Shown: positions 1 through 10,588, numbered from the stretch's first letter. The stretch: DNA of 64,000 nt from Tenebrio molitor (GCF_963966145.1 NC_091052.1:7006001-7070000); one strand, 5' to 3'. Made by a program: numbers and translations. Notes: generated by a model from the sequence alone, not told the origin.

Positions 1-1506
1 GCTGGCAGAAAATATCCAGTGATACTTTTGACCCAAATTTTGTAGACAGGCGGCGCGCTGGCTTAGAAAATTTTCTGTTAAGAATAGCGTCACATCCTGT
101 GCTGAGTTGGGACAAGCATTTCATAGAATTTTTACAACATGAGGATGACTGGAGAGAGTCTTATAAAAGCAATGGTATGACAGAAACACATGATGTTTGC
201 AGAAGACTCAAGCGTCGTTTTCATGGTGGCTTTACAAGCGTGGCTCGCCCGGCTTAGAAACCGCTCGACCAATGCGAGCACAGCTTTTAAAAAACGCCAC
301 GGCGTGGCTATGACTTTGCTAAAATAGGAAATATTTCTATTTTTCAAAGCCACGCTCAGGCTTTGGAAGCTTGCGCATGCGCTCGAACTCGCAACTACGA
401 ATCAAATCAGTTCCATTGACAGTTCAACGCTGGCTCGCACAATTGCGCATGCGCGTTGGCGTAGCTGCTTTGAAGTTTGAAGTAGCAAACCACCATGAAA
501 ATGGAAACGATTCTTGCAAAGCTACGCCAGCCGAGCGAGCCACGCTTGTAAAGCCATCATGAAAACGACACTTCATGATTCTGTTATTGCAGGTTATTTG
601 CAATTAATGGAAAATAAATTGAAGGCCTTAAATCTGTCAATCAGACTAAGAAACACTGATCCCAGATTTGAGTCCATCAAAGAATACAGCCAGATATTCC
701 AAAACAACTTAAATAATCTCCTCAAAGCGCGATCGCGCGTGGCCGAAAAACAGTACAACGTGCACAAGTTGCACGCAAATTACGGACGGGTATTTAGCGA
801 ATGGAGCGTCGTCGAGAGGGACATGGGGGATGCGTTGCAAAAAACTGGTCATTATTTGGATTCACTAGCTTCGAGTATTGATGCTGGGCTGGAGGATGAA
901 GAATTGTTGGCAGATCAGTTGAAGGAGTATTTATTCTTTGCAAATTCGTTGCAGAATGTGTGCAAAAATTATGAATATCATCAACTACAACTTGAGGGGG
1001 CTGAAGATAACGTAGCTAGTAGAAATGTAGAAAGGAACAAGGCCCAACAGGGAAAAACTAGTTTGATGTCAAGACTGTTTGGCGCTGTGGATACAGATGA
1101 AGTCAGGGAGCTCAAGGTCAACTTGTTGGACCAACAAATCCAGGAGGGGGCGGCAGCTGTCAATACTTCAAAGACCAATTTAAAGTAAGTGAGTTGTAAT
1201 TATTTATTTTTTTATCTTTTACATTGTACAGTTAGAAACTTACAAATATTTTCTGGTGTATGTGACAGTAACAATATAATCGCGTTGCTTTCAGTGAATT
1301 CTCTACAAAGGCCTTAACAGATATAGAAAGATTCCAAAACCAAAAAGTACTCGATTTGCGAGAAACATTGACCAGTTACGCATTTCTACAATTAAAAACT
1401 GCCAAAAAGGTAAAACTCGTGCTCACGCGAATTACTTAATCATGGTTGTTTTCAGGGCCTCCAGACTTGGATGCAAATACGAGATTGTTTGCAAAATGTA
1501 CCATAA
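1..1506 (+). CDS. Snx4: Sorting nexin-4 (SNX4), 3' part of the gene
   Basis: This is the end of a gene that begins before the window. Exons are 1-174, 593-1184, 1295-1409 and 1456-1506 (stop TAA 1504-1506), with junction phases 1, 2 and 0 that agree throughout. The first exon gives the end of the PX phosphoinositide-binding domain, including RRRAGLENFLLRIASHP, which is nearly the vertebrate SNX4 sequence. The long second exon gives the BAR domain, with NYGRVFSEWS, SSIDAGLEDEE and ADQLKEYLFFA. The C-terminus contains KKGLQTWMQIRDCLQ. Family knowledge: SNX4 is a PX-BAR protein that forms membrane tubules for recycling from endosomes to the plasma membrane and takes part in autophagy. The N-terminus and start codon lie outside the window. 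A possible poly(A) signal AATAAA lies at 1814-1819. Identity is very secure. Confidence 0.94.
209..573. mobile_element. Foldback (MITE-like) element in an SNX4 intron
   Basis: About 45 bp at 209-253 is repeated in inverted orientation at 529-573 with roughly four mismatches. Both arms contain CGTTTTCATG followed by GGCTTTACAAGCGTGGCTCG on the same reading. The trinucleotide TCA flanks both ends and could be a target-site duplication. The interior has further short inverted pieces (GCGCATGCGC-like) and no coding potential, so this looks like a non-autonomous element. The right arm ends only about 20 bp before the splice acceptor at 592. Confidence 0.6.
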
Positions 1507-1836
1507 TTCTCAGACTATTTCAAATGATATTTATCCATATAATGTCTCTTAAATCTTAATTGTCTATGTGTAATGTGCCGTTAAGTTTTAATGTCCGCAA
1601 AATGTATCATAATATTTATTTGTTGTAAGATATTCATATTTTTAAACGTGAAATGTAACTTTGCTACAGAGCATATTTTAAAATCGTCGAGGCTGTAAAA
1701 AAATACTCGAAAATAAATTATTTTTGTTTTACGTCCAGATTTCATTAAAAAAATCCTCGTCCCAGTCGATGACACAATAATTTTACGAGAAATTTTAACT
1801 ACTTTGTAAACAAAATAAATAACAATCGCTGAATCG
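1507..1836 (+). other. SNX4 3' untranslated region
   Basis: AT-rich sequence after the SNX4 stop with no supported coding region. The first good AATAAA is at 1814-1819, so the transcript probably ends near 1835. Confidence 0.5.
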
Positions 1837-2044
1837 TCAGGTAATGTCTAAGGGATAATCTGCGTTTAGCACTAGGTCAATGTCGTCTTTATTAAACAGA
1901 CAAAGGCTGTAATTTATGCGTCCCATTTTTTCTCCAACTCCTCGCCTATTATTCCCATAATAAATTTTATAATAGTATCGACTTTTTGTTCTTCTCCACG
2001 TGTACTTGCTCCACGGTATCTATGTCGGCAATTATACCTTTCAT
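1837..2044 (-). CDS. Possible tiny minus-strand gene, unknown
   Basis: On the minus strand an ATG at 2044-2042 opens a frame of about 22 codons. Removing a 37-nt GT-AG segment would join it to a second frame that contains CLFNKDDIDLVLNADYPLDI and stops at 1837-1839, giving about 56 residues. The composition reads like protein, and it would be divergent to the gene starting at 2107. However, 37 nt is very short for an intron, the donor (GTCGAT) is poor, and I recognise no family. It may be a chance open frame or the end of a decayed gene. Confidence 0.18.
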
Positions 2045-2106
2045 TCGGAATCGTACTGGAAGTGAATCGACTACAATTACCGGATATTATCCGCTTTCAA
2101 CAAAAA

Positions 2107-2511
2107 ATGAGTGAGTCCGAGGAAACTAGTTCCAACGGCAAGTTCAAGATGGGAATAAGTTTGTGGTTGTCCTTTTGTTTATTCGTTTGTTTGTGGTTTC
2201 TGAGCCGTTTTATGACAGGCAGGAGACAGTTAAGGAACAATTTGCACGTGATCGAGGACGGGTTGAGACGAATGCAAGAGGAGATCGAGCGGCGACAGAG
2301 GGAAAACAGTATCAGCTATGGTGAAAACTTAGAAGAACTAGCCGAAGAGTTGCAGAAGATAAATGAAGAAGAAACGGTAAATAATTTTGTAGTGTTGTTC
2401 GTACGAAGCGCACAGTGGATTTGCTCACCTCGTGCCAGTTATGTGTACCATTTAAATACTTTTTTGACAAAAAAAAACCATGCGGTTCGCTTGGATGCAA
2501 CGAAGTTGTAA
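2107..2511 (+). CDS. Small single-pass membrane protein with coiled coil
   Basis: The start chosen is the ATG at 2107 (context CAAAAAATGA), giving MSESEETSSNGKFK. A hydrophobic segment at residues 15-32 (MGISLWLSFCLFVCLWFL) follows. After it come basic residues and a charged, heptad-like helix (residues 40-90) rich in Glu, Arg and Gln. The well-formed part ends at 2376 in front of a good donor (ACG|GTAAAT), and the 45 codons after it look like intron read-through. The true C-terminus may therefore be in an exon I cannot place; an acceptor at 2766 keeps phase 0 but its product is unconvincing. I do not recognise the family. The gene at 2832 has the same plan: short head, one membrane segment, charged tail. 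Confidence 0.5.
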   Translation: MSESEETSSNGKFKMGISLWLSFCLFVCLWFLSRFMTGRRQLRNNLHVIEDGLRRMQEEIERRQRENSISYGENLEELAEELQKINEEETVNNFVVLFVRSAQWICSPRASYVYHLNTFLTKKNHAVRLDATKL

Positions 2512-2831
2512 AAAACCACAACAAACGATTTGAAGTTCGTCAAACTTTAACTGAGTTAAGATTGTGTTGTGATAGGAATATCCACTGTGACTCACACCCT
2601 CTTTTATCTTTTCACATCTCTACCACTTTTTTGTTTTCGATGAACAGATTCTCGTCTTTGTTGAAATATTTATGTGCAAGTGGCATTCGTCTTTACAATT
2701 TCATTAGTTTTACTAGCCTGATATTGATTTTGTATTTGTTGTGATTGAGTAGGTTTCTGTTGTCAGGAATGTGTGCTTTTTAACCTTAACAACACACTCA
2801 AACTTCATTGTGACAAATATATTTATGAAAA

Positions 2832-3077
2832 ATGCGTACCCAAAAAGTGTCTGTGGATGTGTGGAAAATGGTATTTTCGTCATGTTCGTACCTAGGTTTA
2901 GCTTGCGCCGCTTGGGTACTAATTAAACTCGTATATGCTTGTTTTTGGTTGCCGAAATATCTGCAGACGGAAGAACAAAAAGAAAAGGAGGGACAGTTTG
3001 TTGGGGATAAGAAACGTGAAGAAGTACTAACGAGTGACGACAAAGAACAATTGGTACAAGACAAAAAGAATGATTAA
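2832..3077 (+). CDS. Small single-pass membrane protein with KKxx-type C-terminus
   Basis: This 81-residue frame opens at the ATG at 2832, directly after an in-frame stop. Residues 13-40 contain one membrane segment (SYLGLACAAWVLIKLVYACF). The rest is a strongly charged Lys/Glu/Asp/Gln tail ending in KKND. Two lysines at positions -4 and -3 match the known KKxx signal that returns type I membrane proteins from the Golgi to the ER, so an ER location is a reasonable inference. No family is recognised. It lies about 450 bp after a gene of similar architecture (2107), so the two could be old tandem duplicates, although sequence identity between them is low. Confidence 0.5.
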   Translation: MRTQKVSVDVWKMVFSSCSYLGLACAAWVLIKLVYACFWLPKYLQTEEQKEKEGQFVGDKKREEVLTSDDKEQLVQDKKND

Positions 3078-3189
3078 AACTTTTAGTAATAGTGATATAA
3101 CATTCTTGATTTGTATGGATTGTAGATGTAAAAATATTATAATAATATGTACTATTACATTTAAATATATAACAGTTACAAGTTATATT

Positions 3190-3602
3190 TTGATAGAACA
3201 ATTTTAACTGACATTCATATTAAGCATAACAGACCAGACATTATAATTTTAAATAAACAACAAAAGCAAGCATATCTTTTAGATATAGCTGTTCCAAATT
3301 CACATAATATAACACAGACATATAACACAAAAATTAATAAATATTTAGAGCTGTCCGTTGCTATGAGAAATCTTTGGTGTTTAGAAAAAATTTCGATTTT
3401 ACCACTTGTAATTTCAGCAACGGGAATAGTACCGCAATCTCTTTTTAAAAATTTAAAAATTCTGGATTTAGATAACACATTGGTAGTTGAAATTCAAAAA
3501 GGTATATTATTATACTCATGTCACATCGTGAGGAAGTTCCTTAACATTGACACAGAACATAATACACAACAAAGTCAAAATGCGGAGGCAAGACGCCGGT
3601 AA
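3190..3602 (+). pseudogene. Non-LTR retrotransposon C-terminal fragment
   Basis: An open frame without a gene-like start encodes RPDIIILNKQQKQAYLLDIA, then NKYLELSVAMRNLW, LPLVISATGIVPQSL and a tail ending HIVRKFLNID. This is the typical C-terminal tail of a family of insect non-LTR reverse-transcriptase proteins: the RPD...D motif spacing, a VISATG segment, and a final RxFL after a small-residue/Cys motif. The RPD/D residues resemble the restriction-like endonuclease of R2-type elements. The 5' part with the polymerase domain is absent, as expected from 5' truncation on insertion. The frame ends at TAA 3600-3602. Confidence 0.62.
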
Positions 3603-5774
3603 TTATGTTGATAAGCACTGCACTATTACTTGATAGTAATATCCGTAATAGTGTATGTACTCCGGCAAAATTGCCGTGCCGCCGGGTGGAGGTGGGATAG
3701 TTGATTTATGTTACGAGTTATGTTTGTAAATAGTTGCTGTACATCGTTGTCGCTTGAATATAAAATAATATAGTTTATTTTCATCTCTAGTAGGTAGGTA
3801 CAGTGTAATATCTTACGTCTTTTCCTCATACTTTACCTCAATAAATATATTTTTTTAAATACCTAATTAATTTTTTCCATACCTACAATTCTACATGTTT
3901 ATTAAGAAAAAAAATTACAGAAAAAGATTACCTAACTTTTTATTTGAATAACTTTTTTCCATGTAGTTATACTCAAAAGAAAGCTACGGTTCAAAAAAAT
4001 GATGAAACTATTTTAAAAATTATTCTTAAATTTATTTATTTCAATAAATGCTAACTATATTACAATTAAATTAACTATAAAAATAACTTCCAAAAACATT
4101 GTTTATTTTTTGCTGTTTTGTCTTCTATTTTTATCAAAAGCCGAAATTTATATCTATATCTACAGAAGGAAAAATGCTTTTTTGGAATATATTATTGAAC
4201 AATTTAAAGATCAATCCGTTCTTATGTATTTATTTATAATAAAATGCATGAATTATTTTAAAAATAAAAAATTAGAGCAGCCATTTGACATTTACTATGA
4301 TTGTTTTATTCATTTTAAGATTTTTTTAGATCTCTTTTAAAGTTACGCCGCTTAAAGTTCAAATATGCGGTCACACCAAGAGGTTCGCACCATACGGGAA
4401 TTTTTTTTCATTGATTTAACAAAAATGTTACCACGACAATCATCGCAACTTGTCTAAAGACTAAGAATGCGACTGACAAAAGTTATTACATGACTTCCGG
4501 TTACCTCCTATTTGACATTTAAAGAAAAATCCAAAAAAATTACATCAAGGTTGTCACCTTATTTAACAGAATATACCGAAAATGTATTTAAAATAGTTCT
4601 TAGAACAAAAGTTATTGCCATTTTAAGATGTTAAGGCTCAAATTTGCTCCCCCATACATTTTCTGCCCCGTTATGTTGAAATTTACAAATACACATACAT
4701 TTTTATTAAAAACAACTTTTTCATGTAACTTTTCTCGATAAATTTAACAAATTTAGGTATGTTAGATTTGACTTAGGTATACCCTACCGGAAGTCACGAA
4801 ATATCTTTGATTTTATGATTTATGAAAATGGACGTTTCTACTAATTTGTCTGAAAGGATGGTTAATTTCATTATTTTCATTATTAAATAACTACAAATAT
4901 TTAGACCGTAATTTCTATTTTTTCCTGCTTTCTCATTTTTCAAAAATTTTTTTACACAATGAATTTGCTATAAATGACCTATTCCAATAATCATTTATAC
5001 GATTTTGCATTTTTGATATTTAAAGAAATTTCTGTAGCTTGGTTAATTTTCAAATATGGTACAATTGCGGAAATGGAATTTTGGACAGTATTATCATTTT
5101 TCTAATGTAAATTGTAAATTCTAAAACAACCTTTACGTTAATAACCTCATTCTTTACTCTGTCATGTTTTTGTGATTTTTAGCATAATAACGGGTAGGCA
5201 ACAGATCAAAGCGATGATTTAATTACACCCAGTGAAATTAACTAAAAACTTACTTATCTTACTTTTTTTTCTAGGTATTTTCATGCAAGGCTTTATTACG
5301 ATTTTACGAAAATTTTCTATCCTATCCCTCAGAAATTTTAAAATTGTAACAGTGAAAACAATTATTGGTCTTGTCTACATTCGAAGCTCTTGGATTATTT
5401 AATTATTATTAATTAATCCTTTAGAGATAATTGTCTTTTATTTCACACATTTTTTCCGATTTTTTAAAATAAATTTTCGGAATTGTTAAATTGGACACAG
5501 TGTAGAGTTGTAGACGACCCCTTTACTTCGAGCCACTTTGCTAAGAAATTCAGACCATAAAAGAAAACCCAAACTCGTTCCAGTTTGAATTTTTTATAAA
5601 CCTCGGCTGTGAAAATAATGTGCGAAGTTGAACCGACTTCAAGAACAGAGATGTGCCAGAAAGGAAGAAACAAGAAGAAACTCTCGATAATCTCGAGCAG
5701 AAATCCTTGACTTTGTATTGATTCAACTCGGCTGAACTAGTGCCAAACCAGTTATCGATTCTTTCATGGGGGTG
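3603..5774. other. AT-rich intergenic sequence
   Basis: More than 2 kb of AT-rich sequence with only short, low-complexity open frames. I see no gene. A 12-bp inverted pair (ATGACTTCCGGT near 4490, ACCGGAAGTCA near 4790) may mark a decayed element but is too weak to call. Confidence 0.6.
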
Positions 5775-6165
5775 TCAGGGTAACATCCCCGACCGCCAAC
5801 AGATGTAGCAGCCGGTCCGGCTTGGCGATGACGTCAGGCCGCGGAAGAACGGCCAGTGCAGCTGGGGCCGGGGGGCGAGGATAGACATGTCTGTCATTCT
5901 CGCCTGTAATTCGCATTGCTCAATGAAAGCTTTCGTTCCAATCGGGTTGTAAAAATGTGTTAACAATCTGAGATAAACGGCCGTTTCTTCACCAATTCCA
6001 CAGTGGTCAAACCGGAGGGTCTGGACGATGCGGAGGACCAGGCGATAGACGATAATCGGTGGTGCCAGCCGCGATATCTTCACCAAATAAATAACAAACC
6101 TGTTTAGAATAAGTTTGTCGGACGCCGTGAAGATGACAGTGGTGGTGATGAGCTCTCTTTGTACC
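5775..6165 (-). CDS. Unexplained GC-rich open exon-like segment
   Basis: In an AT-rich desert, about 390 bp of near-normal GC content stays open on the minus strand for 130 codons and ends in a stop at 5775-5777. It opens directly after a possible acceptor (…GAATAG|G at 6166). It encodes ELITTTVIFTASDKLIL, then VYRLVLRIVQTLRFDHCG and EETAVYLRLLTHFYNP. Composition and hydrophobic spacing look like protein and the opposite strand is closed, but I recognise no family and found no matching upstream exon. Options are a terminal exon of an unseen gene, a gene relic, or a chance open frame in a GC-rich patch. Confidence 0.25.
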
Positions 6166-7445
6166 CTATTCAGATCAGAGACAAATCATTGTTGACAAAG
6201 TACAGTGCCTGTGTCGTTGACCTCTAGAACATTAAAAATTGTTGTCTGCCTGTGCCGATTATCAGTTTATAAGGAACTGAATTTGGTCTTCATGAGGGGT
6301 GCAATAATTGTGATTTTCTTCTTTGCGTAGTTGTTGCCCCATCGGCGTAGTTACCGTTCCAATGTAAGTATTGTACGTTACTAATTTAAAAGTTTTATGC
6401 AGTCGCTATTCTTAAAATGTGAACATTTACTCATAATTAATTCAAGGTAGTAAATGCAACAGCTGCACAATCGACGAATTAATCAACTTGATATCTAGTA
6501 TCCATTAGGGGCGACTTCTTATGTTTCATTGAAACTACAATTGTTTCCTTAATGGCAAACACATGAAGGGCCACTTTATTTGATTTCTTTCCGATAGTTA
6601 GTCATAGAGAAGACAAAGAAGTGTACTTAACGTTGGTTTTGTTTGGTTTTATTCATTGTCGTTGTTTAAACTGAAACTAGTTTTTTTTTTGTTCAGTCAA
6701 AATAAATTGATTTTTATGTCTAAAGTTAGATCCCTAGTTAACCTAAAATTTAATATTGCATTACCATCGATCGGTTTTATTCAAAATTTATATGAGGGTT
6801 GTACTGAACTTTAATGTTTCTGTTTTCAGGAATTGAATTTAAGTTTGTATTTATAGATGTTAACGATGAATTCAACAGAAAGTGTTTGAGTAAGTTTGTT
6901 TTTACATCCTGGAAATATTGCGAATATTGAAACTGATACATTTTTAAACAATTCACAGACGCAAACTACAACTTGTTTTTATTTTATTCCGCATATAGAA
7001 AAAATGTAATATGCAGATGTTTGTTAAATTGGGTAACAGGTTTAAAAAAAAAATTAAAGTACGAGTACAATATAAGAACTGATTAACTTTTCATTATTTT
7101 TAATAAAAAAACCATCTTATATGATAGTATTATACCTTTTTTAAAGCCCGGATACTAAGTAATTCAGTATAAACTTAAAAGCAAGATGTGACTTACTCGT
7201 AACTGTCTGATAGTATTATTGCTTGGTTCTGAAATCACAAAATTTTGTAAATGCCACAGAAATTCTACATGCTTACGGACATAACTCTATTTTTGTTTAC
7301 TTAACGCTGTTTAATAAATAATGAACCTTTACATTACTTATTAATTTTATTTTTGAGACGGATGTCTACGTTTACAATTAGAATGAAATTAAACATTCAA
7401 CATTTCTAAAAAGAATGTTAGGGCGGATATTATAAGGTATTATTA
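6166..7445. other. Intergenic sequence with possible noncoding exon edges
   Basis: No coding region is supported. Two consensus donors on the plus strand (CAAT|GTAAGT at 6363/6364 and TGA|GTAAGT near 6891) and an acceptor near 6829 (TTTTCAG) could define a short spliced noncoding RNA. The candidate internal exon (about 6830-6891) contains an ATG whose frame stops within eight codons. Confidence 0.25.
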
Positions 7446-8183
7446 TACAACGTGTCTCAGAAATAAGTGCATTAATTTTAACCAGTGAAGGATCTCGTCA
7501 AGAACAACAAAATTGTTGTGTACCATTTTTTGTAAATATAATTTTCATTTCAGTATTTTCCCTGCCATAAATTAACGAGCTCTCTATTTTTTAGTTATTT
7601 AACCCATTGACAATGACCGTGAAATAATAGTTTTTGTAAAATCGGCGCAAAACCTTGTGTTTTTAGAATAAAGTTTTTAAGAACAGGTGGAAAATGCTGC
7701 CACAACAATTCGCAATAACAGAGGTATGCTAGAAAGAGTGGAAGAATAATTTCGTCGGCGCCTTCGTTATTGTATTGACAATTACGGCGGTCACTTTGAC
7801 TTCGTGTAATGATTAGTGATTACTCTGATTACTTCATGAGAATTTTTACGGATTAATACACTGATTTTAAGAGACATTTTGTCATTATCTTAGGTATGGG
7901 TGATTCATTATGGTCAGTTTAAAATATTTATTACTAAAATAGTTTTCATTTAATATCTACCATATGATTCTCTTTTTTCTCTTCCACTCTTATCATTATG
8001 GGTCACAGTAACTGTGCTTAAGTTAGCAAAAAACAAGTGAAAGTTTTCTTGCATTTGTTTTTTGTGCCAAATTTTTCAATAATTTTAAAAAAGATATCAA
8101 ATAAGTATAGGTATTGTTTCTATTAACATACATATTACCAGTTAAAATTACTTATATGTACTTATTTCTGAGACACGTTTGTA
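7446..8183. mobile_element. Tc/mariner-type DNA element, internally deleted
   Basis: CGTGTCTCAGAAATAAGT near the left end recurs in inverted orientation near the right end. About 24 of 26 terminal bases match, and both ends sit next to TA, the target used by Tc1/mariner elements. At 738 bp it is too short for a full transposase gene and keeps only a transposase remnant at 7684-7809. Confidence 0.7.
7684..7809 (+). pseudogene. Transposase C-terminal remnant
   Basis: The frame reads NNRGMLERVEE, then a stop (TAA 7747-7749), then FRRRLRYCIDNYGGHFDFV and a terminal stop at 7807-7809. The pattern of a helical stretch followed by FRxRLxxCI and GGHF at the very C-terminus is common in insect transposases of the IS630/Tc/mariner superfamily. 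It lies inside an element with TA-flanked inverted ends. The internal stop and the loss of everything upstream show it is dead. Confidence 0.55.
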
Positions 8184-8449
8184 TGTAGGTATACCGACAT
8201 TACAAGGTTTGTATATTTTACACAAACTATGGCTGACTATTACTTAAAATAACTGGATAATCTTATCGTTACATTCGTTTCAAACCCACCATATTAAGAT
8301 AACCTTTATGCTTACATACAAATTGATAGATGAGATACTAGAACAGTTTCAAGCTGACACTGATAATAATTAAAGTAAACCTGAGTAGATTAGGAGAAAA
8401 TGTTAAAACAAAGCTGGTTTGACAAATTCAGAAATTCGTTGAAGTTTTA

Positions 8450-8791
8450 TACATTATGATTAACAAAGAAAGAGATAAAGGGCGGCTATGGAAAAAAAAC
8501 TTCTGAAAATGTGCGGCGTAACTTCAAGCACACTAACAGATATGATGAGAGGTTTTGCCGGAACTCCAATAAATAATGTTGTGTTTGGTAAATCCAATCA
8601 CCACTTTCTTTGTTCCTATTTGAAAATAGGTTTCTGTCATAACCATTGTGTTTTCCAGCGAAAATAATTTCTTAAATAAAATTCACGTAAATGTCAAAAA
8701 TGTCAAAATGACAGTTTATTAAGTTACGCCGCACGTCTGTAGAAATTTATTTTTATAGCCGCCCATATCTCTTTTTGTTGATCATAGTGTA
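8450..8791. mobile_element. MITE with about 70-bp inverted ends
   Basis: About 70 bp at 8450-8519, containing AAGGGCGGCTATGG and GTGCGGCGTAACTT, recurs inverted at 8720-8791 with scattered mismatches. The element is about 342 bp. The ends lie next to TA, which suggests a TA target-site duplication. There is no open frame. Confidence 0.62.
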
Positions 8792-9261
8792 CAATCCTTT
8801 ACACTTAAAACTTTTTAAAAATGTATTTATTATTTTTCTCTCTCTTCCTTTACATTTGGTAGCTGCTTAAAAATAACTGCAATCATTGGTTCACCGTTAT
8901 TATCCTGCATCCATCATGCAAGAGATAGGAACTGTTTTATATTTATTTGGTGACCTGAATTTTCAAATGATTTGTCGTTCTCTTAAAAAAATAAATTCCA
9001 ATGTATATTCGAGGTAGGTCAGATTAAGTTCTTTAAAATTGTCTATTATTTTTTTAAAGGATTTTCTAATTCTTTATTTAATTTTTGTAAGAAATAGCTT
9101 TTCTCGAATATCTCCCAAAAAATGAAGAAGTAACAAATAGACCTTTCAAATGATTTACGTTCCTTTTAAAAAATTCAATTAAAAGTTTACATGATCTTTT
9201 TGTGAGATGCACTCGATGAAGTTCTAGGATTGTGCAAACATTAAAATTTATTCAGATAACT
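8792..9261. other. AT-rich intergenic sequence
   Basis: I see no gene, repeat or regulatory structure here. Confidence 0.5.
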
Positions 9262-9400
9262 AAAATATCTTTTGTGTGCAACCGTACGCGAAATGAGCAC
9301 TTCGCGTGCCTAGAGCAGGCCGCGAAATTGAATTTCGCAGCCGTTGCCTTGACGACGGCCGTAAAAGTAAAAGTTATTTCAATATTTATTTATTATCACA
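9262..9400. repeat. GC-cored foldback repeat, copy A
   Basis: A GC-rich island within AT-rich DNA. Its centre is a near-perfect hairpin, GCGAAATT-G-AATTTCGC (around 9330), nested in weaker arms. It resembles the islands at 10722-10880 and 62515-62672 in layout: CACA/TGTG-rich left edge, palindromic GC core, AT-rich right edge. Confidence 0.4.
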
Positions 9401-9421
9401 ATTACAACATATCTATCTCTA

Positions 9422-9965
9422 TATTTGCGGTGTGATCATACAAAATCTGGATTGGGTACAGTTAAAGTTTGATTTATGCCAGTTTTTGTGTCAGGAACGG
9501 CCGCTATTAGTACAGAATTTTCATCCGGTTTGAAGTTCCCGCCAATTTCAAATGGAGTGGTCGCCTGATGATTCGATGATTGACGTATTGACGAGTCGGT
9601 AAAAAAGATCGATCTAGAACAGACATGTATGAATTAGGTTAATTTTCCACCGGTCAAAAAGGGAAATATCTAGTAACTAGTAAGTAGTAACATATCCTGA
9701 ATCATGAATGGCATCAACAGACATTTTGGTTTATTTGTCTCTTCGCACGGCATCTGATATTTCCACGATTAAAATAACCTAAAACTTATAACAGAATTTA
9801 ACGTTTACCTGTCACAATAAATAAATTCCAGTAAATAGGTAAGCCAATGCAACATTATCCGACAGGGTTTTCACATTCTTCTTGTTACATCAGTCTCAAA
9901 GTCACTGTAACATTTTTTATATTGCTGTTTCGATTTTTCAGGTTTCAAATGCGACACTGCACAAT
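9422..9965 (-). pseudogene. Second, more decayed Crypton-like recombinase copy
   Basis: This block aligns along its length with the copy at 9938-10588. Positions 9428-9520 match 10018-10110, including the shared TTTTTGTGTCAGGAACGGCC. Positions 9849-9960 match 10425-10545, including the CAACATT..TCCGACA segment. The copy carries frameshifts and an insertion around 9530-9690, so no useful frame remains. Its 5' end abuts the 3' end of the better copy, giving a head-to-tail tandem on the minus strand. Confidence 0.5.
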
Positions 9966-10588
9966 TTATAATCTTTTTTTAACTCTGGATGAGTACACGG
10001 AACAAGAGCTGCATATTTGCGGTATAATCTTACAAATTCTGGATTGGTGACAGTAAAAGTTCGTTTTATGTCAGTTTTTGTGTCAGGAACGGCCACTATT
10101 AATACAGAATGTTCATCCTTGATGTCATCGATAGACATTTTGGTTAGTTCGTCATCGTCTCTTCGCATGGCTACTAATATTCCCATGATTAAAATGACCT
10201 AAAAAAAGGGCAGATTATACAGCAAATTGATCTGGTCTCGTGTCAATACCTTACACTTTTTCACCTGATAACCAACTGACTTTTTTTCAAAAAAGGTACC
10301 AATTTCAGAAACTTCGTAACACCAATGCCATCCCGTATGTTCAGCGTGAGCTTCAACATTGAATATGTACTCCCATAAAGTTGAACTTTTCACAGTTTTT
10401 GATTTTTCCATTAAATAAGCCAAAACAACATTCTCCGACACCGTTTTCACATTATTTTTATTACACCGCTCTTTAAAGTCATTGTAACACTTATCGTACT
10501 GCCGTTTGGACTTTTCTGGTATTAAATTGGACCCTGCACAATCTGGGGAAGTAGACGGAACAAAAACGTTGTAATTTTTTTGCGACAT
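9938..10588 (-). pseudogene. Crypton-like tyrosine recombinase, inactivated
   Basis: From an ATG at 10588 the minus strand encodes MSQKNYNVFVPSTS, then KSKRQYDKCYNDFKERCNKN and KTVSENVVLAYLMEKSKTVK. After a TAG at 10201-10199 the same frame continues VILIMGILVAMRR, DELTKMSIDDIKDEHSVLIV and VPDTKTDIKRTFTVTNPEFV. This is the N-terminal DNA-binding region and start of the catalytic domain of a tyrosine recombinase-like protein, widespread in insect genomes and related to Cryptons. The MRRDDDEL segment carries the expected first catalytic Arg. The block between is shortened, and the HxxR and Tyr region is missing, so the protein cannot be active. An adjoining second copy lies at 9422-9965. Confidence 0.62.

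Noticed and set aside
4485..4805. Inverted pair ATGACTTCCGGT / ACCGGAAGTCA
   Set aside because: Only 11 to 12 bp match and the neighbouring sequence does not extend the repeat, so an element cannot be supported.
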